Origin: Gemmatimonadota bacterium
Lineage (GTDB): Bacteria; Gemmatimonadota; Gemmatimonadetes; Longimicrobiales; Gaopeijiaceae
Direction: 5' to 3'
DNA length: 64,000 nucleotides
Assembly: GCA_022826565.1 (NCBI GenBank)
Contig: JAJDUP010000013.1
Span: 124,001-188,000, forward strand
This document shows, piece after piece, positions 45,437-56,614 of the stretch. Positions within the stretch are counted from its first letter, which is position 1; each line of letters opens with the position of its first letter. Both the position numbers and the translations under genes were made by a program. The notes below the pieces were generated by a model. The model did not search any database, was not told the DNA's origin, and saw nothing but the letters and a program-made list of their open reading frames with translations.

Positions 45437-46135
45437 GTGACTTCCAGCAACCAGCGCAAGGGGCAGGACTCGCCCCCGAGAGAGAAGGGAATCAAGGCCT
45501 TTCGCGGGCCGGCCTACCGGACCATCGAGCCGGTCACGCAGTGGCTCGTGCGGCGGGGTGTACATCCGAATGCGATTACGCTCGCCGGGTTCGTGATCAC
45601 CCTCGGCGCCGCGCTGATGTACTCGCAGGACCATGTGCGGACCGCCGGGGTTCTCGTGCTCCTCGGCGGCCTCAGCGATGTGTTCGACGGCCGGGTGGCC
45701 AGGGTCTCCGGCCTCGCCTCGAAGTTCGGGAACTTCTTCGACGCCACCCTGGACCGCATCTCCGAGATCGCCATGTACCTCGGACTGATGACGCTCTACA
45801 ACGCGTACCAGCTCGAGCTCTTCGACATCTGGATGATCTACATCATCACGCTTGCCATGGGCGGCTCGCTGATGATCAGCTACACCAGGGCCAAGGCGGA
45901 GTCGCTGGGCTTCGACTGCTCCGTGGGCCTCATGCAGCGGGGCGAGCGCATCGTGCTCCTGGGATTCGCGTCGCTTCTCTTCGGTCTGGACTGGGACGGA
46001 ATCGTGCTCAGTTCCGTTATCGTGATCGTGGCGGTACTCACCAACATCACTGCCGTGCACCGCATCGTGTGGGTCTACAAGCGGGGCACCGGCGTTCCTC
46101 TCGACGACGGCGGCCCAACCGCCGGAAAGGGTTAG
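45437..46135 (+). CDS. CDP-alcohol phosphatidyltransferase (probable phosphatidylinositol phosphate synthase)
   Basis: Inner-membrane enzyme moving a phosphatidyl group from CDP-diacylglycerol to an alcohol. The signature D81-x2-D84-G-x2-A-R-x8-G-x3-D102-x3-D106 is complete. Several membrane segments follow (~120-200). 232 residues. GTG start 5 bases after the preceding stop. The next gene makes inositol-3-phosphate, so the likely product is phosphatidylinositol phosphate or phosphatidylinositol; phosphatidylglycerophosphate synthase is the alternative. Confidence 0.85.
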   Translation: MTSSNQRKGQDSPPREKGIKAFRGPAYRTIEPVTQWLVRRGVHPNAITLAGFVITLGAALMYSQDHVRTAGVLVLLGGLSDVFDGRVARVSGLASKFGNFFDATLDRISEIAMYLGLMTLYNAYQLELFDIWMIYIITLAMGGSLMISYTRAKAESLGFDCSVGLMQRGERIVLLGFASLLFGLDWDGIVLSSVIVIVAVLTNITAVHRIVWVYKRGTGVPLDDGGPTAGKG

Positions 46136-46141
46136 GCGACA

Positions 46142-47458
<1,317 letters not shown>

Positions 47459-47483
47459 GGGGCGGCCGGCCGGAGGGATGCCG

Positions 47484-48128
47484 ATGAACCGCGGCAGGTT
47501 TATCGCCTTTGAAGGCGCCGAGGGCGTAGGGAAGACCACCCAGATCCGGCTGCTGGCTTCGTCGCTGGAAGAGGCTGGAGTCCCATCGGTCGTGACGCGT
47601 GAGCCCGGGGGCACGTCGATCGGGGAGGGAATCCGGGACCTGGTCCTGCGCAGCGCGGGGCCGGTGCCGCCCGAGACGGAGCTGCTGCTGATCCTGGCGG
47701 CGCGGGCCGCGTTCGTGAGGGAAGTGGTGGCGCCGAGCCTTGCCGCGGGGAAGTGGGTCCTCTCGGACCGCTTCGACCTGAGCACCTTCGCGTACCAGGG
47801 CCACGGCCGGGGGATAGATCTCGGCCGCATCGAACGGCTCAACGCCTACGCGGCGGGGGGCGTGGCGCCCGACCTGTACGTCGTCCTCGACCTCGCCGCG
47901 GATGAGGGAATGGCCCGCCAGATGCGCGCGGGCAAGTCGCCGGACCGGTTCGAATCGGAGGGCGCGGCCTTTCACCGGGCGGTTCGGACAGGGTATCTTG
48001 AACTCGCCGAGTCGCTGGACCGGGCGGTGCTGGTGCCCGCCGACGGAAGCCCCGAAGCGGTCGGGGAGCGGATTCGCCGCGAGATCGTCGCCCGATTTCC
48101 GGAAACACTCCGGGGGGGTGCGGTTTAG
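47484..48128 (+). CDS. tmk: Thymidylate kinase
   Basis: dTMP to dTDP, needed for DNA synthesis. P-loop FEGAEGVGKTTQ (~8-19), DRF motif SDRFDLSTFAYQGHGRG and the LID region near ~140-160 (KSPDRFESEG). ATG 47484 is chosen because GGAGGG lies 6 bases upstream; ATG 47478 overlaps that site. 214 residues. 25 bases after ino1. Confidence 0.94.
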   Translation: MNRGRFIAFEGAEGVGKTTQIRLLASSLEEAGVPSVVTREPGGTSIGEGIRDLVLRSAGPVPPETELLLILAARAAFVREVVAPSLAAGKWVLSDRFDLSTFAYQGHGRGIDLGRIERLNAYAAGGVAPDLYVVLDLAADEGMARQMRAGKSPDRFESEGAAFHRAVRTGYLELAESLDRAVLVPADGSPEAVGERIRREIVARFPETLRGGAV

Positions 48129-48147
48129 CGATGGACATGGAGGCAGA

Positions 48148-49809
48148 ATGACAAGAGCGAGGACCGTGCTGGTGCCGACGCTGATTGCCGTGTTCGCGGT
48201 GACGAGCGGGGGCTGGCTGCTGCAGCGGGGCGTGGGCATGCGCGCCAACGTCTACCTGCACGCGCGCGTCTTCGAAGAGGTCATGAACCGCATCGAGAGC
48301 AGCTTCGTGGGCGAGGTCGACCTCGACAGCCTCTACGAGGCGGCCATCACGGGGGTCGTCGATCGTCTGGAGGACCCCAATTCCCGGTTCCTCCCGGCCG
48401 CAATGTGGGAGAACGAGCGCATCCGCACCCAGGGCGAATACGGCGGGGTCGGATTGGAGGTGATCGACCGCGACGGCTACATCACCATCGTGGCGCCGAT
48501 TCCCGGCACGCCGGGTGCGAGGGCGGGCCTGCGTCCCGGCGACCGCATCGTCGAGGTGGACGGGAGGTCGCTCGACGGATGGGTGACGGACCAGGCGGTC
48601 GACCTGCTGAGGGGCGAGCCCGGCACCACGGTGCAGGTGGGCATTCGACGGCCGGGCGCGGGGGCGGTCATCACGTTCGAGGTCGAGCGCGAGCTGATCC
48701 ACGTGCCGTCGGTTCCCTTCGCCGTCATGCTCGAGGACGGGGTGGGGTACGTACCGCTGCTGGTCTTCAACCGCACGACGACGCAGGAGGTGCGCGCCGC
48801 CCTGGATTCACTGGCGGCGGAGGGCATGACATCTCTCGTACTGGACCTGCGCCGGAACCGGGGCGGCCTGCTGACCGAGGGGGTCGGATTGACGGACCTG
48901 TTCCTCGATCCCGGCATGGACATCGTCGAGATACGGAGCCGGGCCTCGACCCCCGAGAGGTATGCCGCGCGCGACCGGCAGAGCTATCCCGACCTGCCGA
49001 TTGTCGTCCTGGTCGAGTACGGCAGCGCGTCCGCGGCGGAGATCCTCGCGGGAGCCCTGCAGGATCACGACCGGGCGCTGCTCATCGGTTCGACCACCTA
49101 CGGCAAGGGGTCCGTACAGTCGCTCTTCCCGCTCTCCGGGGGGAACGTGCTGAAGCTCACCACGGCGCGCTGGTTCACCCCTTCCGGGCGATCGATCCAG
49201 ATGGACGTGGCCGACCAGCGAGCCCGCGGCGAACGGGGCGTGCTCACCGTTCGCGGTGAGGTCGCCGAGCGCCCGGGCCTCGAGGACAAGCCCGAGTTCA
49301 GGTCGTCCGGAGGCCGTCTGGTGAGAGGCGGGGGCGGGATCGTGCCCGACCTTTGGGTGATGCAGGATACCCTGAGTGCGGACGAGCGCGAGGCCTTCCG
49401 CGAGGTCATCAACTTCGGCGGATCCTTCGTGACGGCGCTGCAGAGCTGGGCGGTGAGCTACCTCCAGGCACACCCGGACCTCGAGCCCGGATTCCCGATT
49501 ACCGACGACGATCTGGCCAGCTTCCACACGTCTCTGCAGGAGCGCGAGGCGAATCTTCCCATGGCCACGCTGTTGCGGGCGCGCCGCTCCATGGCGTTCC
49601 TCCTGGGGAATGAGATCGCAGTTCAGGCCTGGGGTGATCGAGGGAGTTTCCTGCGGATCGCGGCGAGCGACGCGCAGTTGGACAGAGCCCTGGAGCTGCT
49701 GTCGGCCGCATCGGGCCCCGAGGACCTCTTTGCGCTGGCGGGCTCACCCCTGGGCCAGGTGGAAGCGTCGGGCGGCGAGCCGGGCGAGGGGGCGGATCCG
49801 TCGCGCTAG
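48148..49809 (+). CDS. S41-family C-terminal processing protease (CtpA type)
   Basis: Envelope protease with a membrane-anchor/signal segment (~8-26), a PDZ domain (~97-180) and the S41 catalytic domain. The Ser/Lys dyad is Ser293 in EYGSASAAEIL and Lys320 in TTYGKGSVQ. A C-terminal extension (~390-553) has helical segments of unknown function. 553 residues. ATG 48148 preceded by GGAGG. Confidence 0.9.
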   Translation: MTRARTVLVPTLIAVFAVTSGGWLLQRGVGMRANVYLHARVFEEVMNRIESSFVGEVDLDSLYEAAITGVVDRLEDPNSRFLPAAMWENERIRTQGEYGGVGLEVIDRDGYITIVAPIPGTPGARAGLRPGDRIVEVDGRSLDGWVTDQAVDLLRGEPGTTVQVGIRRPGAGAVITFEVERELIHVPSVPFAVMLEDGVGYVPLLVFNRTTTQEVRAALDSLAAEGMTSLVLDLRRNRGGLLTEGVGLTDLFLDPGMDIVEIRSRASTPERYAARDRQSYPDLPIVVLVEYGSASAAEILAGALQDHDRALLIGSTTYGKGSVQSLFPLSGGNVLKLTTARWFTPSGRSIQMDVADQRARGERGVLTVRGEVAERPGLEDKPEFRSSGGRLVRGGGGIVPDLWVMQDTLSADEREAFREVINFGGSFVTALQSWAVSYLQAHPDLEPGFPITDDDLASFHTSLQEREANLPMATLLRARRSMAFLLGNEIAVQAWGDRGSFLRIAASDAQLDRALELLSAASGPEDLFALAGSPLGQVEASGGEPGEGADPSR

Positions 49810-49847
49810 CGGCTCAATCAGGCTCATCCAGCCATGGAAGCGCCCCT

Positions 49848-50849
49848 GTGATCGCTGCAGATTCCCCTTCGCTGGCCATCACCGTATACCGGGGAGAGGT
49901 CATCGAGGCCACACACCGGATACACGGGGTGGTATGCGACGCGCGCGGACGCCGCGTGCGGAGCTGGGGCGACGCTGGCCGTGAGACCCTGCTCCGGTCG
50001 GCGGCCAAGCCGTTTCAGGCGCTGCCGCTGATCGCGGACGGGGCCGCCGACCACTTCGGGCTCACGGAGGAGGAGATTGCGCTGTGCTGCGGGTCGCACA
50101 ATTCGGAGGAAAGACACCTGGAGGTCGCCCGATCGATGCTCGAGAAGGCCGGCGTGTCCGAGGACCTGCTGGTCTGCGGGCCGCACCCGCCGCTCCTGCG
50201 GGAGCGCGACCTGGCCCTGGCCGCGTCGGGCACGCCCCGCATTCCGATCATGAACAACTGTTCCGGCAAGCACGCCGGCATGCTCGCGCTGGCGGCGTTT
50301 CACGGATGGCCGCTGCACGGATATCAGCGCGCGGAACATCCGGTGCAGGAGCGGATGCGCGCCGAGGTGGCCCGGTGGACGGGCGTGGCGCCGACCGGGA
50401 TGCCGTCGGCGGTGGACGGATGCGGCGTGGTGACGTTCGCGGTCCCGGTTGAACGGCTGGCCCTCGGTGCGGCCCGCCTGGCCGAGGCTGCGGTGCGGGA
50501 TGGTCCGGCCCGCCGCGTGGTGGATGCGATGATGCGCCACCCCTTCATGGTGGCCGGCACGGGGCGGCTCTGCACGCGCCTGATGGAGGTGGAAGGCGGG
50601 CGGGTCTTCGCGAAGGTGGGCGCCGAGGCGGTCTACCTCGCGGGGGATGTGGAGACCGGGCTGGGGGCGGCCGTCAAGGTGGAGGACGGGGCGTGGCGAT
50701 CGGCTCCGCCCGCGCTTCTGGCGGTGCTGCGACGCGCGGGGATGCTGTCGGCCGAGGCAGCGGGCGCGCTGGCGGACTTTGCCGAGCCCGCCGTGGTCAA
50801 CACGCTGGGCGACGAGGTGGGCCGAATGGAGGTGCTGGAATGTTCATAG
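49848..50849 (+). CDS. L-Asparaginase II-type amidohydrolase
   Basis: Matches the bacterial asparaginase family first described in Rhizobium etli (distinct from E. coli AnsB). Typical stretches: RSAAKPFQALPLI (~50-62), CCGSHNSEERHLE (~79-91), NNCSGKHAGMLALA (~136-149) and SAVDGCGVVTFAVP (~196-209), with conserved Ser, Lys and Cys residues of the active site. 333 residues. GTG start; its end overlaps obgE by 10 bases. Confidence 0.88.
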   Translation: MIAADSPSLAITVYRGEVIEATHRIHGVVCDARGRRVRSWGDAGRETLLRSAAKPFQALPLIADGAADHFGLTEEEIALCCGSHNSEERHLEVARSMLEKAGVSEDLLVCGPHPPLLRERDLALAASGTPRIPIMNNCSGKHAGMLALAAFHGWPLHGYQRAEHPVQERMRAEVARWTGVAPTGMPSAVDGCGVVTFAVPVERLALGAARLAEAAVRDGPARRVVDAMMRHPFMVAGTGRLCTRLMEVEGGRVFAKVGAEAVYLAGDVETGLGAAVKVEDGAWRSAPPALLAVLRRAGMLSAEAAGALADFAEPAVVNTLGDEVGRMEVLECS

Positions 50850-51850
50850 ACTCCGTCAGGATCGAGGTCAGGGGAGGCGCCGGGGGATCCGGGGCCGAAG
50901 CCTTCCGGCGCGAGAAGGGGGTGCCGCGCGGCGGTCCGGCGGGTGGGGACGGGGGGTGGGGCGGTGACGTGCGCCTGGTGGTCGATGCCGGACTGACCAC
51001 GCTGAGCGACTATCGTTATCGGCGCCACCACCGGGCGCAGCGCGGGTTGCACGGCGGGGGGTTCAACCGCACGGGCAAGAGCGGGCAGGACCTGGAACTG
51101 CGCGTGCCCCCCGGCACCATCGCACTTGATGACGGGACGGGCCAGGTCCTGGGTGAACTCCTGGAGGCGGAAGATACGCTGGTCGTCGCGCGGGGTGGCA
51201 GGGGAGGCAGGGGCAACGCCCGCTTCGCGTCGTCCACCCGGCAGACGCCTCGTCGGTGGGAGCCCGGCGGAGCGGGCGAGGAGCGCGTGATTCGCCTCGA
51301 GCTGAAGCTGCTTGCGGACATCGGCCTGGTCGGCGAGCCCAACGCGGGCAAGTCCACCCTGCTGTCCCGGATAAGCCACGCCAGGCCCCGAATCGCCGAC
51401 TATCCCTTTACCACGCTGACCCCGAACCTCGGCGTGGTCGAACTGCCCGACTATCGCTCCTTTGTCGTTGCCGACATCCCCGGCATCATCGAAGGCGCCC
51501 ACGAGGGCAAGGGGCTGGGCCACCAGTTTCTGCGGCATATCGAGCGAACCCGGGCGCTGGCCATCCTCCTTCCCGTCGACCAGGAGGATCCCGCCGCGAC
51601 GCTGGCGGGGCTGCGCAGCGAGCTGGAGGAGTATTCGCCGCGGCTGGCCCGGCTGCCCTTCGCCGTGGTCTTCTCCAAGATGGACCTGCACCCCGCCGGC
51701 GACCCCGCGCCCGTGGTGGACGCGCCCGGCGCGTGGGACGCCTATCACATCAGCGCGGTGACCGGCGACGGCCTCGGCGCACTGCTGGAGGGGTGCTGGC
51801 GCCGGCTCGAGGATGCGCGCAAAGCCGAGACGGCATTGGAGGACGAGTGA
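50840..51850 (+). CDS. obgE: GTPase ObgE/CgtA
   Basis: Ribosome-assembly and stress GTPase. A Gly-rich Obg fold (~1-155) precedes the G domain with G1 GEPNAGKS (~161-168), G2 YPFTTLTPNLG, G3 DIPGII and G4 SKMD. The C-terminal extension found in some Obg proteins is absent. 336 residues. ObgE interacts with ppGpp pathways in other bacteria; rsh is elsewhere in this window. Confidence 0.96.
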   Translation: MFIDSVRIEVRGGAGGSGAEAFRREKGVPRGGPAGGDGGWGGDVRLVVDAGLTTLSDYRYRRHHRAQRGLHGGGFNRTGKSGQDLELRVPPGTIALDDGTGQVLGELLEAEDTLVVARGGRGGRGNARFASSTRQTPRRWEPGGAGEERVIRLELKLLADIGLVGEPNAGKSTLLSRISHARPRIADYPFTTLTPNLGVVELPDYRSFVVADIPGIIEGAHEGKGLGHQFLRHIERTRALAILLPVDQEDPAATLAGLRSELEEYSPRLARLPFAVVFSKMDLHPAGDPAPVVDAPGAWDAYHISAVTGDGLGALLEGCWRRLEDARKAETALEDE

Positions 51851-52968
51851 TCGAAGCTCTCACGCTGGATCGGCTCACGGGCATCGGCCCCGGGCGTTTT
51901 CGGGCACTGGTGGACCACTTTGGGAGCCCCGCGGCTGCGCTGGATGCGAGCCCGTCCGAATTCGCGGCCGTGGCGCGGGCGGGCCATTCACGCCCGGGCG
52001 GCAGCTCCGCCGACAGGCGGGGCGGGGCTGGAGCGTTCGACGACCCCGCGGCCCGGAGCCGGGCCGAGCGCGCAGCGCAGGGGATTCGGAGGCGCTGTCT
52101 GGCCGGCGGAATCACCGTTCTGGTCTACGGTGGCCGGGACTACCCCGGCCCCCTCAACGCTCTGCCGCACCCGCCGCCCGTCCTCTTTGCGCTCGGCGAC
52201 GCCGGTCTGCTTCGGATGCCCTGCGTCGCGATCGTCGGGTCGCGCCGGGCGACGGCGTACGGCCGCAGGATCGCGCGGGGCCTCGGTGCCCATCTCGCGG
52301 GCCGGGGACGTTGCGTGGTCTCGGGAATGGCGATGGGGATCGACGCCGAGGCGCATCGGGGAGCGCTGCCAGGACCCACCGCGGCGGTACTCGGATCGGG
52401 TGTGGACGTGGTGTCGCCGCCCCGGAACCGGGCCCTTCATGGCAGGATCCGCGAGACCGGCGTGGTGGTATCCGAGTTCGCCCCCGGAGTCGGTGCGGCG
52501 CCCCATCACTTTCCGCGTCGCAACCGGATCATCGCCGCCCTCGCCACCGACACGGTCCTCGTCGAGGCGTCTGATCGGAGCGGCGCGCTGATCACCGCCG
52601 AGATCGCCCTGGACCTGGGCCGGGAAGTCCATGCGGTGCCGGGGCCGATCGACCGGCCCACGAGCCAGGGGACGAATCGCCTCATCGCCGACGGCGCGGG
52701 GGTCATCCTGGGGGTGGGTACGGGCGACGCCCTGTACGATGCCCCCGCCCTGCCCGACGAACCCGAGTTGCGCGAACTCCTCGCCGCGCTCCCGGCGGCC
52801 CCCGTCACTATCGCCGAGGCGGCCGCGCTGGCCGGCCGGCTCCCGGACGAAATCGCCCCCGTCCTGACCATCCTCGAAATCCGGGGCTACCTGACACCGA
52901 CCCGGGACGGCCGCGTGATGAAGACTCCGGGGCGGGGAACCTCCGTGGTCAGGGAAGGCGCGGCGTGA
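51847..52968 (+). CDS. dprA: DNA-processing protein DprA
   Basis: Loads RecA on incoming single-stranded DNA during natural transformation. Rossmann-like domain motifs VGSRRATAYGR, SGMAMGIDAEAHRGAL and HFPRRNRIIAAL are clear. An N-terminal SAM/HhH-like part and a C-terminal winged-helix (~320-373, TIAEAAALAGRLPDEIAPVL) flank it. GTG start overlaps the obgE stop. 373 residues. No other competence gene is in the window. Confidence 0.93.
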   Translation: MIEALTLDRLTGIGPGRFRALVDHFGSPAAALDASPSEFAAVARAGHSRPGGSSADRRGGAGAFDDPAARSRAERAAQGIRRRCLAGGITVLVYGGRDYPGPLNALPHPPPVLFALGDAGLLRMPCVAIVGSRRATAYGRRIARGLGAHLAGRGRCVVSGMAMGIDAEAHRGALPGPTAAVLGSGVDVVSPPRNRALHGRIRETGVVVSEFAPGVGAAPHHFPRRNRIIAALATDTVLVEASDRSGALITAEIALDLGREVHAVPGPIDRPTSQGTNRLIADGAGVILGVGTGDALYDAPALPDEPELRELLAALPAAPVTIAEAAALAGRLPDEIAPVLTILEIRGYLTPTRDGRVMKTPGRGTSVVREGAA

Positions 52969-54188
52969 CGGTCCGGTCCGGGGGCCGAGCGGCTTCGCTC
53001 CGCACCGGCGGCCTCCGCAACCTGTATGTCCACGCGCCGTTCTGCGCCCGGAGGTGCTGCTATTGCGACTTTGCAGTCACGGTGGACCGAAGTCCCGACA
53101 GTGCGCGCTGGCTGAATGCGATACGGAGCGAGTTGTCTTCGCTGCAGTCCAGCGGTGAGGCGGCGCTGGCAGATGAGCTTGAGACGCTCTATGTCGGAGG
53201 AGGCACCCCGTCGGTGCTCGATCCCGAGAGCGTCGGGGCGCTCGCCGACGTGGTCGGGCGGGAACGAATGCGCGGTTCCGGATTCGAGTGGACGGTCGAA
53301 GCCAACCCCGAGTCGTTCACCGATCAGGTCGCGCGCGGCTGGGCATCGGCCGGTGTCAACCGCATCTCCTTTGGCGTCCAGAGCTTCGACGCCGGGGCCC
53401 TGCAGTGGATGGGACGCCTCCATTCCGCCGCGGAGGCCGGTGAGGCGGTCGACAGGGCAAAAGCGGCCGGTGTGGCCAACCTCTCGGTGGATCTGATCTT
53501 CGCGCTTCCGCAGAGTGCGGGCCGCAATTGGAGAGACGACATCGAGCGCGCCCTGCACCTCGACGTCCCCCACGTCTCGCTGTACGGGCTCACCGTGGAA
53601 GAGGCCACGCCGCTCGCGCGATTCGTGCGTGAGGGCCGGGTCGCAATGGCGGGCGAGGCACGCTACCGCGACGAGTACCTGTACGCCGCCGAGACACTGG
53701 CGGCTGCGGGCTACCGGCACTACGAGGTGTCGAACTTCGCCCGCCCCGGGTTCGCATCGCTTCACAACCGCGCCTGCTGGCGCGGCGCCCCCTACCTCGG
53801 ACTGGGCAACGGAGCGCACTCATACGTTGGCGGGCGGCGGTGGTGGAATGAACGGGATTGGGCGGGGTACGTGCGTCGCGTAGAGGGGGACGGCAGCGGC
53901 CGGGCGGGCAGCGAGGCATTGACCTCGCAGCAGCGCCGCCTTGAAGCACTCTGGCTGGCGCTGCGTACTGCCGAAGGGGTGGACGCGAACGCCGTCGGCC
54001 GCCCGGCTGCGGCTCTGCTGGGGACATGGAGAAACCGTGGCCTCGCGGCGGACGCCGGGGATTCCGTGCGCCTCACCCCGAACGGGTGGCTGGTGCTCGA
54101 CGAACTCACCCTCGAACTCGAGGCCGCCCTGGAAAACACCGGGCACGGGCATACGCCGCAGGAGCAGGCGGAGGCGGCAACCGGTTGA
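52965..54188 (+). CDS. hemW: HemW-like radical SAM protein (heme chaperone)
   Basis: Related to coproporphyrinogen III oxidase HemN but of the HemW type. Radical-SAM motif C27-x3-C31-x2-C34 (APFCARRCCYCDF), then YVGGGTPS and VEANPES. HemW proteins bind heme and lack the HemN C-terminal Cys. The C-terminal HemN domain (~300-400) is present. 407 residues. GTG overlaps the dprA stop. Confidence 0.92.
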   Translation: MTVRSGGRAASLRTGGLRNLYVHAPFCARRCCYCDFAVTVDRSPDSARWLNAIRSELSSLQSSGEAALADELETLYVGGGTPSVLDPESVGALADVVGRERMRGSGFEWTVEANPESFTDQVARGWASAGVNRISFGVQSFDAGALQWMGRLHSAAEAGEAVDRAKAAGVANLSVDLIFALPQSAGRNWRDDIERALHLDVPHVSLYGLTVEEATPLARFVREGRVAMAGEARYRDEYLYAAETLAAAGYRHYEVSNFARPGFASLHNRACWRGAPYLGLGNGAHSYVGGRRWWNERDWAGYVRRVEGDGSGRAGSEALTSQQRRLEALWLALRTAEGVDANAVGRPAAALLGTWRNRGLAADAGDSVRLTPNGWLVLDELTLELEAALENTGHGHTPQEQAEAATG

Positions 54189-54322
54189 CGGGGCCGCCGG
54201 ACGGGAGATTTTCAAGTACGGAAAGTTGGTGTAGCGTACCGGGGCGCAGCGTCCGGCGAGGACGCATCAATTGCTGGATCAACCAGGAGACCTCGGCGAC
54301 CCGACACCTGCCATGGGGTGCA

Positions 54323-55399
54323 ATGATCATGGGCCTGGACCGCCACTCGATACACTCTACGCGACGGGACTCGCTCTCCAGTCGGGAGCGGCGCGTGCTC
54401 GAGGCGGTCGTACGCACCTATGTGGATACTGCCGAGCCCGCGGGCAGCCGAACGCTGACGCGGCGCTTCAACTTCGGGGTCTCGCCCGCCACCATCCGCA
54501 ACACGATGGCCGATCTGGAAGAGGACGGATACCTCTCCCATCCCCACACCTCCGCCGGACGGGTGCCCACCGATCTGGCGTATCGCTTCTTCGTGGACCG
54601 GGTGGTGCGCCCCGAAGCGCTGACTGCCGCCGAGAAGGCGCGGATCGAACAGGAGGTGCTGGCGGGCGAGTCCACCCTGGAGCGGATTCTGACGAACGCG
54701 ACGCGCGCCCTCGGCATCCTTGTGAACGAGCTTGGCGTCGGCTCGGTGCCGCAGCTCGACAACGCCTGCCTGCAGAAGATCGACCTCATCTCGGTCTCGT
54801 CGCAGAAGATCCTCATGGTGGTGACCATTCAATCCGGGATGGTTCGCACTGCGTACGTGGATCTTCCCGGCAAAGCGCCGCGGGATGTCCTGGAGTGCAT
54901 CGAGCGTGTCCTCAACGAGCGGCTCGGCGGGCTCAGCTTCACCGAAATACGCCGCTCGTTCGGGGCCCGCCTGCGCGACGCGGTCGAAGATCCCGCCGCC
55001 CAGGACATGCTCAACATCTTCATCGAGTCGAGCGACGAGTTCTTCGCCGCGAGCAAGCCGGGGCCGGATCAGGTCGTGCTGGGCCAGACCTCGCCCATCG
55101 CATCGCAACCGGAGTTCTCGACCAACGAACGGCTCCGCGAGCTGATCGCGCTGACGGAGCAGAAGGAGCTGTTGGCGAAGGTGCTCGGCACCCGCGCGGA
55201 CAAGGGCGTCCCGTTCGTCACGATCGGAAGCGAACACGGACCCGAGTTGGCCGGGTTCACCCTGGTCACCTCCGGATACCGGTTCGGGGGCCTGCGCGGA
55301 ATCCTGGGCGTCATCGGTCCCACCCGCATGCCCTACGAGAAGGTGATCGCTATTGTCGATTACACTTCATCTCTGGTTACACGCATGTTGGAGCCTTGA
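54323..55399 (+). CDS. hrcA: Heat-inducible transcription repressor HrcA
   Basis: Represses groE/dnaK-type heat-shock operons by binding CIRCE. An N-terminal winged helix (RRVLEAVVRTYVDTAEPAGS, VSPATIRNTMADLEEDGYL) and GAF-like C-terminal domain are present. 358 residues from ATG 54323; ATG 54329 is close behind. No CIRCE repeat is seen upstream. dnaJ follows after 51 bases; grpE and dnaK are not here. Confidence 0.95.
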   Translation: MIMGLDRHSIHSTRRDSLSSRERRVLEAVVRTYVDTAEPAGSRTLTRRFNFGVSPATIRNTMADLEEDGYLSHPHTSAGRVPTDLAYRFFVDRVVRPEALTAAEKARIEQEVLAGESTLERILTNATRALGILVNELGVGSVPQLDNACLQKIDLISVSSQKILMVVTIQSGMVRTAYVDLPGKAPRDVLECIERVLNERLGGLSFTEIRRSFGARLRDAVEDPAAQDMLNIFIESSDEFFAASKPGPDQVVLGQTSPIASQPEFSTNERLRELIALTEQKELLAKVLGTRADKGVPFVTIGSEHGPELAGFTLVTSGYRFGGLRGILGVIGPTRMPYEKVIAIVDYTSSLVTRMLEP

Positions 55400-55450
55400 A
55401 CGCGGGTCACCGGACGCCGCCGATGAGCTCGCTGAATCCGCCGGAGACAC

Positions 55451-56590
55451 ATGGCTGACTACTATTCGCTCCTCCAGGTCCCACGCACCGCCGGCCAGGA
55501 CGAGATCAAGAAGGCGTACCGGAAGGTCGCCCTGAAGTACCATCCCGACCGCAACGCCGGATCCAAAGACGCGGAGGAGCGCTTCAAGGAGGTCACCGAG
55601 GCATACGAGGTCCTCAGGGACCCTGCCAAGCGCGCCCGCTACGACCGCTACGGCAAGGAGGGCGTGAAGGGGCCGACCGGATTCTCGGGAGGAATGGACT
55701 TCTCCGACGCGCTCGAGATCTTCATGCGGGACTTCGGCGGTTTCGGTGGCCTGGAAGGACTCTTCGGCGGGCGCCGCCGGGGCAACCGGCCGAGCCGCGG
55801 CAAGTCGATGCGCCTCACCCTGCCCCTGACGCTCAAGGACGTGCGCACGGGCGTCGCGCGCAAGGTCCGGGTGGCGGTGCTGGACGGCTGCGAATCCTGC
55901 CGCGGGACCGGCGTCAAGGACGGCGCCCGCCCGCTGCGCTGCCCGACCTGCGAAGGGGCCGGCGAGGAGCGGGTGGAGCAGCGCTCGGTCTTCGGCCGGT
56001 TCGTCAGCGTGACTCCGTGCCGCCAGTGCCGCGGTGAGGGCACCGTGATTTCGGAGCATTGCCGGACGTGCCGCGGCGAAGGCCGGGTCCGGGTCGATCG
56101 CGAGATCGAGGTCGAGGTCCCGGCGGGTGTTTCGTCCGAGAACTACATCACGCTGCGCGGGGAGGGCAATGTGGGCCCCCGGGGCGGACCGCGCGGCGAT
56201 ATCGTGGTGCTCCTGGACGTGGCCGAGGATCCGCGCTTCACGCGCGACCGGACCGATCTCGCGGTGGATGTTCCCATCACCTTCGCGCAGGCGGCGCTCG
56301 GAGACCGGGTCGCCGTGCCCACCGTCGAAGGCAGGACCTGGGTGGAGGTCCCGGCCGGCACGCAGAACGGCGAGGTCGTCCGGGTCGTGGGGGAGGGCGT
56401 TCCCGAACTGCATGGCCGCAGGAACGGGGACCTCCTCGTGCGGCTCTGCGTGTGGGTGCCCACACGGCTCAGCGCCGAGCAGAGGCGCATCATCGGTGAC
56501 CTGCGCGAGGTCGAGGATCGTCCACCCGACCGCGTCGACCCTTCGCAACGCCGCGGTTTCTGGTCGCGTGTCAGGGAAGCGCTCGGGTAG
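55451..56590 (+). CDS. dnaJ: Chaperone DnaJ
   Basis: Hsp40 co-chaperone of DnaK. J domain with HPD at ~31-33, a Gly/Phe-rich linker ([13 protein letters not shown]), four CxxCxGxG-type zinc repeats ([32 protein letters not shown]) and a C-terminal substrate domain. 379 residues, with GGAG 6 bases before ATG 55451. Type I DnaJ, complete. Confidence 0.96.
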   Translation: MADYYSLLQVPRTAGQDEIKKAYRKVALKYHPDRNAGSKDAEERFKEVTEAYEVLRDPAKRARYDRYGKEGVKGPTGFSGGMDFSDALEIFMRDFGGFGGLEGLFGGRRRGNRPSRGKSMRLTLPLTLKDVRTGVARKVRVAVLDGCESCRGTGVKDGARPLRCPTCEGAGEERVEQRSVFGRFVSVTPCRQCRGEGTVISEHCRTCRGEGRVRVDREIEVEVPAGVSSENYITLRGEGNVGPRGGPRGDIVVLLDVAEDPRFTRDRTDLAVDVPITFAQAALGDRVAVPTVEGRTWVEVPAGTQNGEVVRVVGEGVPELHGRRNGDLLVRLCVWVPTRLSAEQRRIIGDLREVEDRPPDRVDPSQRRGFWSRVREALG

Positions 56591-56614
56591 GAAGCCTCAG
56601 GGCCCCCGCCTACC
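56586..56614. terminator. Inverted repeat between dnaJ and the convergent gene
   Basis: GGTAGG (56586-56591) pairs with CCTACC (56609-56614) across both stop codons, with a 17-base loop. Possible bidirectional terminator; no T-run. Confidence 0.25.

Noticed and set aside
54189..54322. CIRCE element upstream of hrcA
   Set aside because: No TTAGCACTC-N9-GAGTGCTAA-like repeat found in the gap or just before it.
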